Under the pieces are notes generated by a model. The model made no database searches and was not told where the DNA came from. It was given only the letters and a program-made list of their open reading frames with translations. 64,000 nucleotides of DNA from Streptomyces sp. NBC_00539 (GTDB lineage Bacteria > Actinomycetota > Actinomycetes > Streptomycetales > Streptomycetaceae): the NCBI RefSeq assembly GCF_036346105.1, contig NZ_CP107811.1, forward strand, positions 4,220,501 through 4,284,500, in the 5' to 3' direction. How positions within the stretch are numbered: the stretch's first letter is position 1; the number at the start of each line of letters is the position of its first letter. Positions 7,470 to 17,365 of this stretch are shown here, piece by piece. The translations under genes were made by a program, and so were the position numbers.

Positions 7470-8312
7470 ATGAGCGACAGCCCGGCCGCGAGGCTGCAGA
7501 AGCTGTTCGAGGGACACCGGCTGACGCCGACCCAGCGGCGGATCGCGCACTGCATGGTGCGGGGCGCCGCGGAAGTGCCCTTCCTGTCGAGCGTGGAGCT
7601 CGCGGAACTGGCCGGGGTCAGCCAGCCGTCGGTGACCCGCTTCGCGGTGGCGCTCGGCTTCGACGGGTACCCGGCGCTCCGCCGCCACCTGCGCGAGGTG
7701 GCCCCGGCCGAGCGGCCGGAGGGCGGCCGGGAGGACCCGTACAACGAGTACCAGCAGGCCGTCCAGGGGGAGATCGAGAACCTGCGCAGGCTCTCGGCCA
7801 TGCTCTCCGACCCCGCCCCCGTCCAGGAGGCGGGCCGGCTGCTCGCCGGGTCCCGCCCGCTGCCGGTGCTGGGCCTGCGCGCGGCGTCCTCGCAGGCCAG
7901 GGGCTTCGCGTACTTCGCCGCCAAGGTGCACCCGGACGTACGGCTGCTCGACGAGGGCGGTTCGATGCTCGCCGACCGGATCGACGCGGCGGTGACGGCC
8001 GGGGCCTCGGCGATGCTGTGCTTCGCGCTGCCCCGGCATCCGCGCGAGGTGGTCGAGGCATTGGACCACGGGCGGGCGGCCGGGCTGACCGTGGTGACGG
8101 TCGCCGACTCCGCCTTCGCCCCGGTGGCGCGCCACTCGGACCTGCTGATCCCGGCCCCGGTGGGCACGGGCCTGGCCTTCGACACCGCGTGCGCCCCGAT
8201 GCTGCTGGGCCGGGTCCTCCTGGAGGCCATGGCCGACGCCCTCCCCGACGCCCAGTCCCGCCTGGAGGCCTTCGACGCGCGGGCGGCGTCGCGGGGGTTG
8301 TTCGTGGAGTGA
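7470..8312 (+). CDS. MurR/RpiR-family transcriptional regulator
   Basis: 280 residues. The N-terminal HTH_6 domain (about 5-80) includes LSSVELAELAGVSQPSVTRF and GFDGYPALRRHL, the recognition region of RpiR proteins. The SIS domain at about 120-250 (LPVLGLRAASSQARGFAYFA, ASAMLCFALP, GLTVVTVADS) normally binds a phosphosugar or similar ligand. GGAGGGG precedes ATG 7470. It lies next to the decarboxylase and the hut operon, so a role as their regulator is inferred from position and from shared TGAAT half-sites; the effector is unknown. A palindrome upstream suggests self-regulation. Confidence 0.9.
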   Translation: MSDSPAARLQKLFEGHRLTPTQRRIAHCMVRGAAEVPFLSSVELAELAGVSQPSVTRFAVALGFDGYPALRRHLREVAPAERPEGGREDPYNEYQQAVQGEIENLRRLSAMLSDPAPVQEAGRLLAGSRPLPVLGLRAASSQARGFAYFAAKVHPDVRLLDEGGSMLADRIDAAVTAGASAMLCFALPRHPREVVEALDHGRAAGLTVVTVADSAFAPVARHSDLLIPAPVGTGLAFDTACAPMLLGRVLLEAMADALPDAQSRLEAFDARAASRGLFVE

Positions 8313-8330
8313 GGCAAGGGAGCCCCGGCG

Positions 8331-8392
8331 TCCGTGGGGCGGGAGTGGGGGAAGGGAGCCCCCGCGTCACCCAGCGGCCCGCCCCCCACGGA
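8331..8392. terminator. Imperfect inverted repeat between converging genes
   Basis: TCCGTGGGGCGGG (8331-8343) can pair with CCCGCCCCCCACGGA (8378-8392) with two extra bases. A direct repeat AGGGAGCCCC also occurs twice here (8316-8331 and 8352-8363 regions). Probably a shared terminator for the regulator and the decarboxylase. Confidence 0.4.
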
Positions 8393-8404
8393 ACCCCGCC
8401 CCCC

Positions 8405-9793
8405 TCACAGCAGCGCGTCCCGCTGCCCGCCCCCCGCCTCCTCGACGAGTGAGGCCGGCGGCTGGGCCGGCCGGGCCAGGGCGAAGCGGACGTCGTCGGA
8501 GGCGGTCAGGGTGAAACCGTGGACCGCCGGTCGGGGCAGGCTGTTGTAGCCGTAGTGGGCGGTGAAGAAGTAGGCGCCGGTGTCGGGGACCCCGATCAGG
8601 TCGCCCGGCGACAGTTCCGGCAGCTCCCGGGCCGTCGCCAGCAGGTCCCCCGCGAAGCAGGCCGGGCCCGCGATGTCCTGGGCCAGCGGCGGGCCGGTCA
8701 GCGGGATGCCCTTGGTGTCGTACGGGAGGATCCGCAGCGGCCAGGACGCCGGGGCGTACACCGTGCGGGTGGCCAGCTGCACCCCCGCGTGGGTCACCGC
8801 GATGCGGCGGCCGCCCGTCGCCTTCGTGTACTCGACCCGCGCCAGGATCAGCCCCTGCTCGGCCAACAGGGACCGCCCGAACTCGGTGACCAGGCCGTAG
8901 CCGCCGTCGAACAGGGCGGGGACGGCCTCCCGCAGCGCCGTCACGTACTCGGCGTACGTCGGGGCGGTGGCGTCCGAGGCGAAGTTGACCGGGAGGCCGC
9001 CGCCGATGTCGAGGGTGTCGACCTGGCGCCGGCCGACGGCGGCGTTGATCTCCTGCGCCAGCGCGTGCAGTTCCCGTACGCCCTGCGCGATCAGGGCCAA
9101 CGGGACGCCCTGCGACCCGGAGTGGGCGTGCAGCCGGGTCAGCCACGGCCGGGCCCGGTAGGCCTCCACCAGCCAGGCGCGGGCCCCCGGATCGCGCAGC
9201 GGGACGCCGAACTTGGAGGTGGCGGTCGCCGTGGAGAGCGCGTCGATCGTGCCGGCGCCCGTCTGCGGGTTGACCCGTACGCCGACCGGCGAGCGGGGCG
9301 GCGCCGCGGACACCAGGGCGTCCAGCCGCTCCAGCTCCTGCCGGTTGTCGACGTTGACGGCGATGCCGAGGGCGAGGGCCTCCCGCAGCTCCGCCACCGT
9401 CTTCGCGGGGGAGTCCAGGACGGTGGCCTGCGGCGCCACCCCGGCCGCCCGGGCCAGCGCGAGCTCCCCGGGGCTCGCCACCTCGCAGCCGATCCCCTCG
9501 TCCGCGAGCAGCCGCAGCACCGGGACCAGGGGGGCGGCCTTCACCGCGAAGGCGTGCAGGACGGGCGTGCCCGGCGCGAGCTCCGAGGCGAACGCGCTGG
9601 TCAGGGCCTGGGCGGCGGCGCGGATCCCGGCGATGTCCAGGAGGCAGACCAGCGGCTGCGCCGTCTCCGCCCCGCCCACCAGGCCCTGTTCCACGGCGGC
9701 CCTGACGGCCAGGTCGCGCCGCCGGGCGGCGGAGTGCGCCGGCCGGTCGTAGGCCCCGTCGGAGGTCCTCTGGGAAGCACTGTCGCAAGCCAT
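8405..9793 (-). CDS. Fold-III PLP-dependent decarboxylase (Orn/DAP/Arg type 2)
   Basis: Alanine-racemase-fold decarboxylase of 462 residues. Lys85 in HAFAVKA should hold PLP, AHSGSQG and LDIGGGLPV are the phosphate-contact segments, TEFGR replaces the usual EPGR, GPACFAGDLL holds the Cys of the active-site loop, and a late PDTGAYFFTAHYGYN is the Tyr-containing block. The substrate-contacting residues differ from lysA-type diaminopimelate decarboxylase, so this is not the lysine-pathway enzyme; the amino-acid substrate is unknown. It is divergent from hutU and shares that promoter region, which hints at a substrate related to histidine breakdown, but this is only inference. Confidence 0.8.
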   Translation of the reverse strand: MACDSASQRTSDGAYDRPAHSAARRRDLAVRAAVEQGLVGGAETAQPLVCLLDIAGIRAAAQALTSAFASELAPGTPVLHAFAVKAAPLVPVLRLLADEGIGCEVASPGELALARAAGVAPQATVLDSPAKTVAELREALALGIAVNVDNRQELERLDALVSAAPPRSPVGVRVNPQTGAGTIDALSTATATSKFGVPLRDPGARAWLVEAYRARPWLTRLHAHSGSQGVPLALIAQGVRELHALAQEINAAVGRRQVDTLDIGGGLPVNFASDATAPTYAEYVTALREAVPALFDGGYGLVTEFGRSLLAEQGLILARVEYTKATGGRRIAVTHAGVQLATRTVYAPASWPLRILPYDTKGIPLTGPPLAQDIAGPACFAGDLLATARELPELSPGDLIGVPDTGAYFFTAHYGYNSLPRPAVHGFTLTASDDVRFALARPAQPPASLVEEAGGGQRDALL

Positions 9794-9831
9794 GTCCGCA
9801 TCCCATCATCCGGCGCGGTGGCCCGCAGCTG

Positions 9832-9873
9832 TTGACTGGATCTATTCATGCAGCGAGGATGTGAATGGATTGA
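9832..9873 (+). promoter_or_regulatory. hutU promoter with overlapping dyad
   Basis: TTGACT (9832-9837), a 17-bp spacer and GAGGAT (9855-9860) form a housekeeping-type promoter. An imperfect dyad TCTATTCAT (9841-9849) / GTGAATGGA (9861-9869) straddles the -10, and TGAATGGATTGA (9862-9873) is one base away from a TGAAT-N2-ATTCA site. Repressor binding here would block hutU transcription. Confidence 0.55.
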
Positions 9874-9897
9874 CCAACATCGGAGGAGGCACCCGCC

Positions 9898-11583
9898 ATG
9901 TCAGGACCCCGCCCCGTACGTGCCGCGCGAGGCACCGAGCTCAGCGCCCTGGGATGGCAGCAGGAAGCCGCCCTTCGGATGCTGCAGAACAACCTCGACC
10001 CCGAGGTCGCCGAGCACCCCGACAAGCTCGTCGTCTACGGGGGCACCGGCAAGGCCGCCCGTGACTGGCGCTCGTACGACGCGATGGTCCGCACCCTGCG
10101 CACCTTGAAGCAGGACGAGACGATGCTCGTCCAGTCCGGCCGCCCGGTCGGCGTGATGCAGACCCACGAGTGGGCGCCGCGCGTCCTGCTCGCCAACTCC
10201 AACCTCGTGGGTGACTGGGCCAACTGGGAGGAGTTCCGCCGTCTGGAGCACCTCGGTCTGACCATGTACGGGCAGATGACGGCCGGCTCCTGGATCTACA
10301 TCGGCACCCAGGGCATCCTCCAGGGCACCTACGAGACCTTCGCGGCCGTCGCCGCCAAGCTGCATTCGATCGGTAAGGGAGGGGTCGGCGGCACCCTGGC
10401 CGGCACCATCACCCTCACCGCCGGCCTCGGCGGCATGGGCGGCGCCCAGCCGCTCGCCGTGACGATGAACGACGGCGTCGCGATCTGCATCGACGTCGAC
10501 CCGCGCGCCATCGAGCGGCGCATCGAGCACCGCTACCTGGACGTGAAGGCCGACAACCTGCGGCACGCGCTCCAGCTCGCGGTCGAGGCGCGCGACGCCC
10601 GCAAGCCGCTCTCCATCGGCCTGCTCGGCAACGCGGCGGACCTGCTGCCGCAGATGCTCGCCGAGGGCGCCCCGATCGACATCGTGACGGACCAGACCTC
10701 CGCCCACGACCCGCTCGCCTACCTGCCGACCGGCGTCGCCTTCGACGACATGGCCGACTACGCGGCCAAGGACCCGGCGGGCTTCACCACCCGCGCCCGC
10801 GAGTCCATGGCCAAGCACGTCGAGGCCATGGTCGGCTTCATGGACGCCGGCGCCGAGGTCTTCGACTACGGCAACTCCATCCGCGGTGAGGCCCAGCTGG
10901 CCGGCTACGACCGCGCCTTCGCCTTCCCCGGTTTCGTCCCCGCCTACATCCGGCCCCTGTTCTGCGAGGGCAAGGGCCCCTTCCGCTGGGCGGCCCTGTC
11001 CGGCGAGGCCTCGGACATCCACAAGACCGACAAGGCGATGCTCGAGCTCTTCCCCGAGAACGAGTCCCTGCACCGCTGGATCAAGATGGCCGGCGAGCGC
11101 GTCCACTTCCAGGGCCTGCCCGCGCGGATCTGCTGGCTGGGCTACGGCGAGCGCGACAAGGCCGGTGAGCGCTTCAACGACATGGTCGCCTCCGGCGAGC
11201 TGGCGGCCCCGCTCGCCATCGGCCGAGACCACCTCGACTGCGGTTCGGTGGCCTCCCCGTACCGCGAGACCGAGGCCATGCTCGACGGCTCCGACGCGAT
11301 CGCCGACTGGCCGCTGCTCAACGCCATGGTCAACGTCGCCTCCGGCGCCTCCTGGGTCTCCATCCACCACGGCGGCGGCGTCGGCATGGGCCGCTCGATC
11401 CACGCGGGCCAGGTCTCGGTCGCCGACGGCACCAAGCTCGCCGGCGAGAAGATCCGCCGCGTCCTGACCAACGACCCCGGCATGGGCGTCATCCGCCACG
11501 TCGACGCCGGCTACGACATCGCCGAGACGGTGGCGGACGAGCGCGGCGTGCGCGTCCCGATGCGCGAGGGCGACGACGCGTGA
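9898..11583 (+). CDS. hutU: Urocanate hydratase
   Basis: NAD-dependent urocanase, second step of histidine degradation (urocanate to imidazolonepropionate); cytoplasmic. 561 residues, full length. Family landmarks are all present: [12 protein letters not shown] near the N terminus, [16 protein letters not shown], the NAD-binding stretch [27 protein letters not shown], and the C-terminal [14 protein letters not shown] and [13 protein letters not shown] blocks. GGAGGAGG lies 8 bases before ATG 9898. It is the first gene of a four-gene hut operon and overlaps the next gene by four bases (GTGA). HutH (histidine ammonia-lyase) is not in this window. Confidence 0.97.
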   Translation: MSGPRPVRAARGTELSALGWQQEAALRMLQNNLDPEVAEHPDKLVVYGGTGKAARDWRSYDAMVRTLRTLKQDETMLVQSGRPVGVMQTHEWAPRVLLANSNLVGDWANWEEFRRLEHLGLTMYGQMTAGSWIYIGTQGILQGTYETFAAVAAKLHSIGKGGVGGTLAGTITLTAGLGGMGGAQPLAVTMNDGVAICIDVDPRAIERRIEHRYLDVKADNLRHALQLAVEARDARKPLSIGLLGNAADLLPQMLAEGAPIDIVTDQTSAHDPLAYLPTGVAFDDMADYAAKDPAGFTTRARESMAKHVEAMVGFMDAGAEVFDYGNSIRGEAQLAGYDRAFAFPGFVPAYIRPLFCEGKGPFRWAALSGEASDIHKTDKAMLELFPENESLHRWIKMAGERVHFQGLPARICWLGYGERDKAGERFNDMVASGELAAPLAIGRDHLDCGSVASPYRETEAMLDGSDAIADWPLLNAMVNVASGASWVSIHHGGGVGMGRSIHAGQVSVADGTKLAGEKIRRVLTNDPGMGVIRHVDAGYDIAETVADERGVRVPMREGDDA

Positions 11584-12851
11584 CCTCGCACACCCCCGAC
11601 CACGGCGCCGCCGGAGCCCCGGCCCCGGCGGCGCCCGGCGGCGCCCGCTCCTTCCACGGCATGTGGAACGAACTCGCCCCCATCGGCCGCCACGCGGACA
11701 CGGGCGGGTACCGCCGCTACGCGTGGACCGGCGCGGACGCCGACTGCCGGACCTGGTTCCAGGAGCAGGCTCTGGCCCGCGGGCTCACGTACGAGACGGA
11801 CCGCAACGGCAACCAGTGGGCCTGGCTCGGCGACCCCCTCGCGGGGGACGCCGTCGTCACCGGCTCGCACCTGGACTCCGTCCCCGACGGCGGCGCCTTC
11901 GACGGCCCCCTCGGCGTGGTGTCCTCCTTCGCGGCCCTGGACGAACTCCGCCACAGGGGTGCGGAGTTCTCCAGGCCGCTGGCCATCACCAACTTCGGCG
12001 ACGAGGAAGGGGCCCGCTTCGGTCTCGCCTGCGTCGGCTCCCGGCTCACCGCGGGGCAGCTGACCAAGGAGAAGGCGCACGCGCTCCGCGACGGGGAGGG
12101 CGTGAGCCTGCCCCGGGCCATGGAAGCCGCCGGATACGATCCCGACGCGATCGGGGCCGACCCCGAGCGCCTCGCCCGGATCGGCGCCTTCGTCGAGCTG
12201 CACGTCGAACAGGGACGGGCCCTGGACCTGTCCGGTGACCGCGTCGGCATCGCCTCCGCGATCTGGCCACACGGGCGCTGGCGCTTCGACTTCCGGGGCG
12301 AGGCCAACCACGCCGGCACCACCCGTCTCGTGGACCGGCGCGACCCGATGCTCACGTACGCGGCGACCGTCCTGGCCGCCCGCACCGAGGCGGCCCTCGC
12401 CGGGGCCGTCGCCACCTTCGGCAAGATCGCGGTCGAGCCCAACGGGGTCAACGCCATCCCCTCGCTCGTACGGGGCTGGCTCGACTCCCGCGCCGCCGAC
12501 CAGGCCACCCTCGACACGGTCGTCACCGCCATCGAGAAGGCCGCCCACGAGCGCGCGGAGCAGGACGGCATCGACCTGGCCGTGGTCCGGGAGTCCTTCA
12601 CCCCCGTCGTGGAGTTCGAGCACGCGCTGCGCGACGAACTGAACCGGATCCTGGGCGGGGCCGTCCCCGTCCTCGGCACGGGGGCGGGACACGACGCCGG
12701 AATCCTCTCCGCAGCCGTCCCGACCGCGATGCTGTTCGTACGCAACCCCACCGGCGTCTCCCACTCGCCGCGGGAGTTCGCCGCCGAGGACGACTGCGTC
12801 GCCGGAGTCCTCGCCCTCGCCGACGTACTGGAAGGTCTCGCGTGCCGTTGA
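11580..12851 (+). CDS. M20-family amidohydrolase (allantoate/N-carbamoyl amidase type) in hut operon
   Basis: Zinc-dependent amidase of the hydantoinase/carbamoylase type, 423 residues. Metal-binding signatures are [19 protein letters not shown] (His and bridging Asp) and [11 protein letters not shown] (Glu pair); a [16 protein letters not shown] dimerisation segment and a late [19 protein letters not shown] region follow. Family members hydrolyse allantoate, N-carbamoyl amino acids or related N-substituted amino acids. Here it is locked between hutU and hutF by overlaps of 4 and 10 bases. No HutG is seen, so it may remove the formyl group of N-formylglutamate at the end of the pathway. That role is inferred from position only. 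Confidence 0.85.
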   Translation: MTSHTPDHGAAGAPAPAAPGGARSFHGMWNELAPIGRHADTGGYRRYAWTGADADCRTWFQEQALARGLTYETDRNGNQWAWLGDPLAGDAVVTGSHLDSVPDGGAFDGPLGVVSSFAALDELRHRGAEFSRPLAITNFGDEEGARFGLACVGSRLTAGQLTKEKAHALRDGEGVSLPRAMEAAGYDPDAIGADPERLARIGAFVELHVEQGRALDLSGDRVGIASAIWPHGRWRFDFRGEANHAGTTRLVDRRDPMLTYAATVLAARTEAALAGAVATFGKIAVEPNGVNAIPSLVRGWLDSRAADQATLDTVVTAIEKAAHERAEQDGIDLAVVRESFTPVVEFEHALRDELNRILGGAVPVLGTGAGHDAGILSAAVPTAMLFVRNPTGVSHSPREFAAEDDCVAGVLALADVLEGLACR

Positions 12852-14182
12852 AGACGTACTGGCTGGAACACGCCTGGCTCGGCACCCACGTCGAGCCGGG
12901 CGTCGCCCTGGAGGTGTCCGAGGACGGCCGGATCGCCGGGCTCGCCAGCGGCGTCCACGCCCCGCCGCGCGGCGCACAGGCCCTGCGGGGCCTCACCCTC
13001 CCCGGCCTGGCCAACGCGCACAGCCACGCCTTCCACCGGGCCCTGCGCTCCCTCGTCCAGGTCGGCAGCGGCACCTTCTGGACCTGGCGCGAGTTCATGT
13101 ACCAGGTCGCCCAGAACCTCACCCCCGACACGTACTTCGCGCTGGCGCGGGCGGTGTACGCGGAGATGGCCCTGGCCGGCATCACCAACGTCGGCGAGTT
13201 CCACTACCTCCACCACGCGCCCGGCGGTACCCCCTACGCCGACCCGAACGCCATGGGCGAGGCCCTGATCGAGGCGGCGGCCGCCGCGGGCATCCGGATC
13301 ACCCTCCTGGACACCGCCTACCTCTCCGCCGGCTTCGGCCAGGAGCCGAACGCCCACCAGCGCCGTTTCTCCGACGGCACCGCCGACGCCTGGGCCGAGC
13401 GCGTCAGCGCCCTGCGCCCCCGCGAGCACGCCCTGATCGGCGCGGCCGTCCACTCGGTCCGCGCCGTACCCGCGGGCCAGCTCGCCACGGTGGCCCGCTG
13501 GGCCGACGAACAGCGGGCCCCGCTGCACGTCCACCTCTCCGAGCAGACGGCGGAGAACGAGGCCTGCCAGGCCGCCCACGGCTGCACGCCCACGGAGCTC
13601 CTCGCCGAACACGGCGTGCTCGGCCCCCGCACCACCGGCGTCCACAACACGCACCTGACCGACCTGGACATCGGCCTCCTCGGCGGAACCGGCACCGGCA
13701 CCTGCATGTGCCCCACCACCGAACGCGACCTCGCCGACGGCATCGGCCCCGCCCGCCCGCTCCAGCAGGCGGGCAGCCCCCTCTCCCTCGGCAGCGACAG
13801 CCACGCGGTGATCGACCTGCTGGAGGAGGCCCGGGCGATGGAGCTGAACGAACGCCTCAGCAGCCGCACCCGCGGCCACTGGACGGCGAACGCCCTGCTC
13901 ACCGCCGCCACCGCCGACGGTCACGCCGCCCTCGGCCGCCCCGACGCGGGCCGCCTGGAGACCGGCGCCCTCGCCGACTTCACCACGATCGCCCTGGACT
14001 CCGTCAGGACCGCGGGGCCGCTGCCCCGACTGGGCGCCGAGACGGCCGTATTCGCCGCCTCCGCGGCGGACGTGCGCCACACGGTCGTGGGCGGCCGTCA
14101 CCTCGTACGGGACGGGGTGCACACCCTGGTCCCGGACGTCCCCGCAGCCCTCGCCGAGTCGATCGCGGCCGTACGCGGCTGA
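12842..14182 (+). CDS. hutF: Formimidoylglutamate deiminase
   Basis: Amidohydrolase-superfamily enzyme converting N-formimino-L-glutamate to N-formylglutamate and ammonia. 446 residues. The metal site begins with His60 and His62 in [22 protein letters not shown] supplies a further His and the substrate contact, and [22 protein letters not shown] carries the final Asp and a family-typical helix. GTG 12842 overlaps the amidase by 10 bases. Its presence shows that histidine is degraded through the five-step route via N-formylglutamate rather than the direct HutG formiminohydrolase route. Confidence 0.95.
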   Translation: MPLKTYWLEHAWLGTHVEPGVALEVSEDGRIAGLASGVHAPPRGAQALRGLTLPGLANAHSHAFHRALRSLVQVGSGTFWTWREFMYQVAQNLTPDTYFALARAVYAEMALAGITNVGEFHYLHHAPGGTPYADPNAMGEALIEAAAAAGIRITLLDTAYLSAGFGQEPNAHQRRFSDGTADAWAERVSALRPREHALIGAAVHSVRAVPAGQLATVARWADEQRAPLHVHLSEQTAENEACQAAHGCTPTELLAEHGVLGPRTTGVHNTHLTDLDIGLLGGTGTGTCMCPTTERDLADGIGPARPLQQAGSPLSLGSDSHAVIDLLEEARAMELNERLSSRTRGHWTANALLTAATADGHAALGRPDAGRLETGALADFTTIALDSVRTAGPLPRLGAETAVFAASAADVRHTVVGGRHLVRDGVHTLVPDVPAALAESIAAVRG

Positions 14183-14199
14183 AGGAGCCCCTGAACACC

Positions 14200-15393
14200 A
14201 TGAGCACCCTGAACACCGCAAGCACCACGGTCATCACCAACATCGCCAACCTGGTCACGAACGACCCCTCCCTCGGTGACGCTTCCCCCCTCGGACTGAT
14301 CCAGGACGCGGCGGTCGTCATCGACGGCGACCGCATCGCCTGGGTCGGTGAATCAAGCAAAGCACCCGCCACCGACAACGCCTTCGACGCCGCCGGCCGG
14401 GCCGTGATCCCCGGCTTCGTGGACTCCCACTCCCACCTCGTCTTCGCGGGCGACCGCACCGCCGAGTTCAACGCCCGCATGTCGGGCCGCGCCTACTCCG
14501 CCGGCGGCATCCGCACCACCGTCGCCGCCACCCGTGCCGCCACCGACGCGCAACTCGAAGCCAACCTGCTGCGCCACCTCGACGAGGCCCGCCGCCAGGG
14601 CACCACCACCTTCGAGACCAAGTCCGGCTACGGCCTCACCGTCGAGGACGAGGCCCGCGCGCTGCGCATCGCCGCCGCGCACACCGAGGAGGTCACCTAC
14701 CTCGGCGCGCACATCGTCTCCCCGGACTACGCCGACGACCCGGCGGCCTACGTCGACCTCGTCACCGGCGACATGCTCACGGCCTGCGCCCCGCACGCCC
14801 GGTGGGTGGACGTCTTCTGCGAGAAGGGCGCCTTCGACGGCGACCAGGCCCGCGCGATCCTCACCGCCGGCGCCGCCGCCGGGCTCATCCCGCGCATCCA
14901 CGCCAACCAGCTCTCCCACGGCCCCGGCGTCCAGCTCGCCGTCGAACTCGAAGCCGCCTCCGCCGACCACTGCACCCACCTCACGGACGCCGACGTCGAC
15001 GCCCTCGCCCAGAGCGCCGCCACCGTCGCGACCCTGCTCCCCGGAGCCGAGTTCTCCACCCGCGCCCAGTGGCCCGACGCCCGTCGGCTCCTCGACGCGG
15101 GCGCCACCGTCGCCCTGTCCACCGACTGCAACCCCGGCTCCTCGTACACGAGTTCCATGCCGTTCTGCATCGCGCTCGCCGTCCGGGACATGAAGATGAC
15201 CCCCGACGAGGCCCTCTGGTCGGCCACCGCCGGCGGCGCCCGCGCCCTGCGCCGCACCGACATCGGCGTCCTGACCCCCGGCGCCCGCGCCGACCTGGCC
15301 CTGCTGGAGGCCCCCAGCCACGTCCACCTCGCCTACCGGCCCGGCGTCCCGCTGGTCTCCGCCGTCTGGCAGCGGGGCGTGCGCGCCGCCTGA
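14200..15393 (+). CDS. hutI: Imidazolonepropionase
   Basis: Opens the ring of 4-imidazolone-5-propionate to give N-formimino-L-glutamate, third step of histidine degradation. 397 residues, full length. The amidohydrolase metal motif is [12 protein letters not shown] (His77, His79). Family-specific segments are [40 protein letters not shown], and [16 protein letters not shown] with the catalytic Asp. The frame is open far upstream, but the ATG at 14200 follows GAAGGAG and gives the family length. It is the last gene of the hut operon and is followed by a hairpin. Confidence 0.96.
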   Translation: MSTLNTASTTVITNIANLVTNDPSLGDASPLGLIQDAAVVIDGDRIAWVGESSKAPATDNAFDAAGRAVIPGFVDSHSHLVFAGDRTAEFNARMSGRAYSAGGIRTTVAATRAATDAQLEANLLRHLDEARRQGTTTFETKSGYGLTVEDEARALRIAAAHTEEVTYLGAHIVSPDYADDPAAYVDLVTGDMLTACAPHARWVDVFCEKGAFDGDQARAILTAGAAAGLIPRIHANQLSHGPGVQLAVELEAASADHCTHLTDADVDALAQSAATVATLLPGAEFSTRAQWPDARRLLDAGATVALSTDCNPGSSYTSSMPFCIALAVRDMKMTPDEALWSATAGGARALRRTDIGVLTPGARADLALLEAPSHVHLAYRPGVPLVSAVWQRGVRAA

Positions 15394-15397
15394 GGAA

Positions 15398-15436
15398 CGG
15401 GGCGCGGCACCGCCTGAAAACCGGTGCGGCGCCCCG
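15398..15436 (+). terminator. hut operon terminator
   Basis: 15-base arms 15398-15412 and 15422-15436 pair with one mismatch around a 9-base A-rich loop, five bases after the hutI stop. Confidence 0.75.
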
Positions 15437-15542
15437 CTCGAACACCCTCGTCCTTTGTCTTCCCTCCATAAGGCCCCGGGCGTACCTTGAGCCACCGATC
15501 TGATGTTGCGTCAGTAACTTGTGGTCCGAGGGGAAGACGAAG

Positions 15543-16235
15543 GTGTCCAACCGGAAACGTTCCACCACGCTCGCACCGGTCCCCGCCCTGCTGTGCGCGG
15601 TGGCCGGATCGGCGGCCGCCCTGCTGGCGGCCGCCCCCGCGGCCCACGCCGACGTGGTCGACGTCGCGTACAACTGCCAGACCCCCATCGGGGACAAGTC
15701 GGCGGTCTCACCCATCGACGTCAAGGCCGTCAAGGACGGGGACGCCTACAAGCTGACGATGTCCTTCCAGAAGGGCGTCTCCTCCAGCCCCATCGAGCTC
15801 GGCAAGGGTGCGATGAACCCCAGCGCCGTCCTGCAGACCGACGGCGCCGAGAAGGTGTCGGTACCGGTCACCGGCCCCGCGAACTCCGAGGCCGTACCCG
15901 CCGACACCCCCATCAAGATCTCCGACCTCTCGGGCACCTACACCCCGAAGAAGAGCGGCAAGGTCACCTTCACCGCCGGTGTGCTCACCATCAAGGCGAT
16001 GGGCACCACCACCACCTGCACCCCCGGCAACAGCCCCAAGCCGTCCCTGGAACTCGACGTGACGGCCGCCGGCGGGGCGCAGCAGGAGCCCGCCCCCGAC
16101 ACCCTCCCGCAGACCGGCCCCGCCGACTCCGCCATCGCGCTCGGCACCCTCGGCGCCACGGTGCTGCTCTCCGGCGCGGCCGGCGTGCTCTGGCTGACCC
16201 GGCGGGGCCGGCGGGTCCAGCGGACCCGGCCCTGA
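15543..16235 (+). CDS. LPxTG-anchored surface protein, single repeat domain
   Basis: A 230-residue precursor. Residues 1-37 are a signal peptide (basic N region, alanine-rich core, AHA-D cleavage site). Residues about 38-175 form one extracellular domain with two cysteines, probably a disulfide-linked beta fold; PVTGPANSEAVP and SDLSGTYTPKKSGKVTF are its most distinctive parts. The end is a complete sorting signal: LPQTG (188-192), a hydrophobic stretch and the basic tail RRGRR, so a sortase should cut between T and G. The same domain occurs twice in the LAETG protein at 18450. GTG 15543 has a nearby AG-rich site. First gene of a four-gene operon. Confidence 0.85.
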   Translation: MSNRKRSTTLAPVPALLCAVAGSAAALLAAAPAAHADVVDVAYNCQTPIGDKSAVSPIDVKAVKDGDAYKLTMSFQKGVSSSPIELGKGAMNPSAVLQTDGAEKVSVPVTGPANSEAVPADTPIKISDLSGTYTPKKSGKVTFTAGVLTIKAMGTTTTCTPGNSPKPSLELDVTAAGGAQQEPAPDTLPQTGPADSAIALGTLGATVLLSGAAGVLWLTRRGRRVQRTRP

Positions 16236-16252
16236 ACGGAGCGGCCCCGCCC

Positions 16253-17365
16253 ATGCCCGTGCCCCACGCCCGCCGGCCCCGCCGGCCGCTCCCGCCCCGG
16301 CGTCGCGCCCCCGGGCGGCTGGGCCTCGCCCTCCTGACGCTGGCCGCGCTGCTCGGCGGGGTGCCCGCGCGGGCCGCCGCCGTAGACGCCGCCGACGGAC
16401 CCGGCTGGACCGCCGAGCCGGCCGCGGGCCGTGCGGGCGCCGCCGTACGCCCGTACTTCTACCTCGCCGGCGCCCCCGGCACGGTGCTGGAGGACAGCCT
16501 GGCACTGGCCAACCCCACCGACCAGGAGCACACCGTCACCCTGCGCGGGGCCGACGCCTACGACACCGCCGACGGGGCGTTCGCCGTACGGCCCGCGGCG
16601 AAACCCGGCCCGGACGGCGGCTCCGGCTCCGGCGCAGGATCCTGGATCAGCTTCGGCCGGGGCGCGGCCGTCCGGCTCCCCGCCCGTGCGCGCGCGGTCG
16701 TGCCCTTCACGGTCACCCTCCCGTCCGGCTCCCCGCCCGGCGACCACCCGGCCGCGCTGGTCGTCACCGAAGCCACCGAAGCCGGCCAGACCGCCCAAGC
16801 CGGCGAAGTCGCCCAAGCGGCCCGAGCCGGCCGCGAGGTGGCCGTACGGGTCCACCTGCGCGTCGGCGGCCCGGCCGTGGCGGCCCTGACCGTCGAGGAC
16901 GTCGCCGTACGGGGCCGGGCCGGGGCCGAGGTCATCACGTACACCCTGGTCAACCGGGGCAACGTCCCCCTCACCCCCACCCTCGCGGTCCGCGCCGACG
17001 GCAGCTTCGGCGAGGTCCCCGGGCGCGCCCCGCACGCCCTCCCCGTGGAACTGCTGCCCGGCCGGCGCATCGGGCTGACCGAACCCTGGCCCGGCGCCCC
17101 GCAGTTCGACCGCGTCCGCCTCACGCTCACCGTCACCGCCCCCGGCGCCGCCCGGGCCACCGCAGCCGCCTCCGCGTGGTGCCTGCCCCGTTCCCCCGCC
17201 GCCCGAACGGGCCTCGGCCTCCTCGCCCTCGGCGGGACGACCGCGGCCGCCCTGCTCCTCGTACGGACCCGGCGCAACCGCCGGTCGCGGGACCTCCGCG
17301 AGGACCCCGCACCCCCACCCCGACCGGACGAGCGGAGCCGACAGTTGACGGGAGCGTCCAGGTGA
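16253..17365 (+). CDS. WxL/DUF916-type secreted, membrane-anchored protein
   Basis: 370 residues with a long basic, Arg/Pro-rich N region followed by a hydrophobic signal (GLALLTLAALLGGVPARAAA). Residues about 55-180 (AGAPGTVLEDSLALANPTD, TVTLRGADAY, WISFGRGAAVRLPARARAVV, GDHPAALVV) match the immunoglobulin-like peptidoglycan-binding domain of WxL-interacting proteins. A second beta domain follows (about 195-300), then one transmembrane helix near 325-343 and a basic cytoplasmic tail. It begins 17 bases after the LPQTG gene and overlaps the next by four bases. It probably binds the cell wall next to the sorted proteins; the exact ligand is unknown. Confidence 0.75.
   Translation: MPVPHARRPRRPLPPRRRAPGRLGLALLTLAALLGGVPARAAAVDAADGPGWTAEPAAGRAGAAVRPYFYLAGAPGTVLEDSLALANPTDQEHTVTLRGADAYDTADGAFAVRPAAKPGPDGGSGSGAGSWISFGRGAAVRLPARARAVVPFTVTLPSGSPPGDHPAALVVTEATEAGQTAQAGEVAQAARAGREVAVRVHLRVGGPAVAALTVEDVAVRGRAGAEVITYTLVNRGNVPLTPTLAVRADGSFGEVPGRAPHALPVELLPGRRIGLTEPWPGAPQFDRVRLTLTVTAPGAARATAAASAWCLPRSPAARTGLGLLALGGTTAAALLLVRTRRNRRSRDLREDPAPPPRPDERSRQLTGASR

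Noticed and set aside
13708-14199. A 164-codon N-terminal extension of hutI
   Set aside because: It lies in another frame of hutF and has Arg/Pro-rich composition; ATG 14200 with GAAGGAG gives the full-length imidazolonepropionase.
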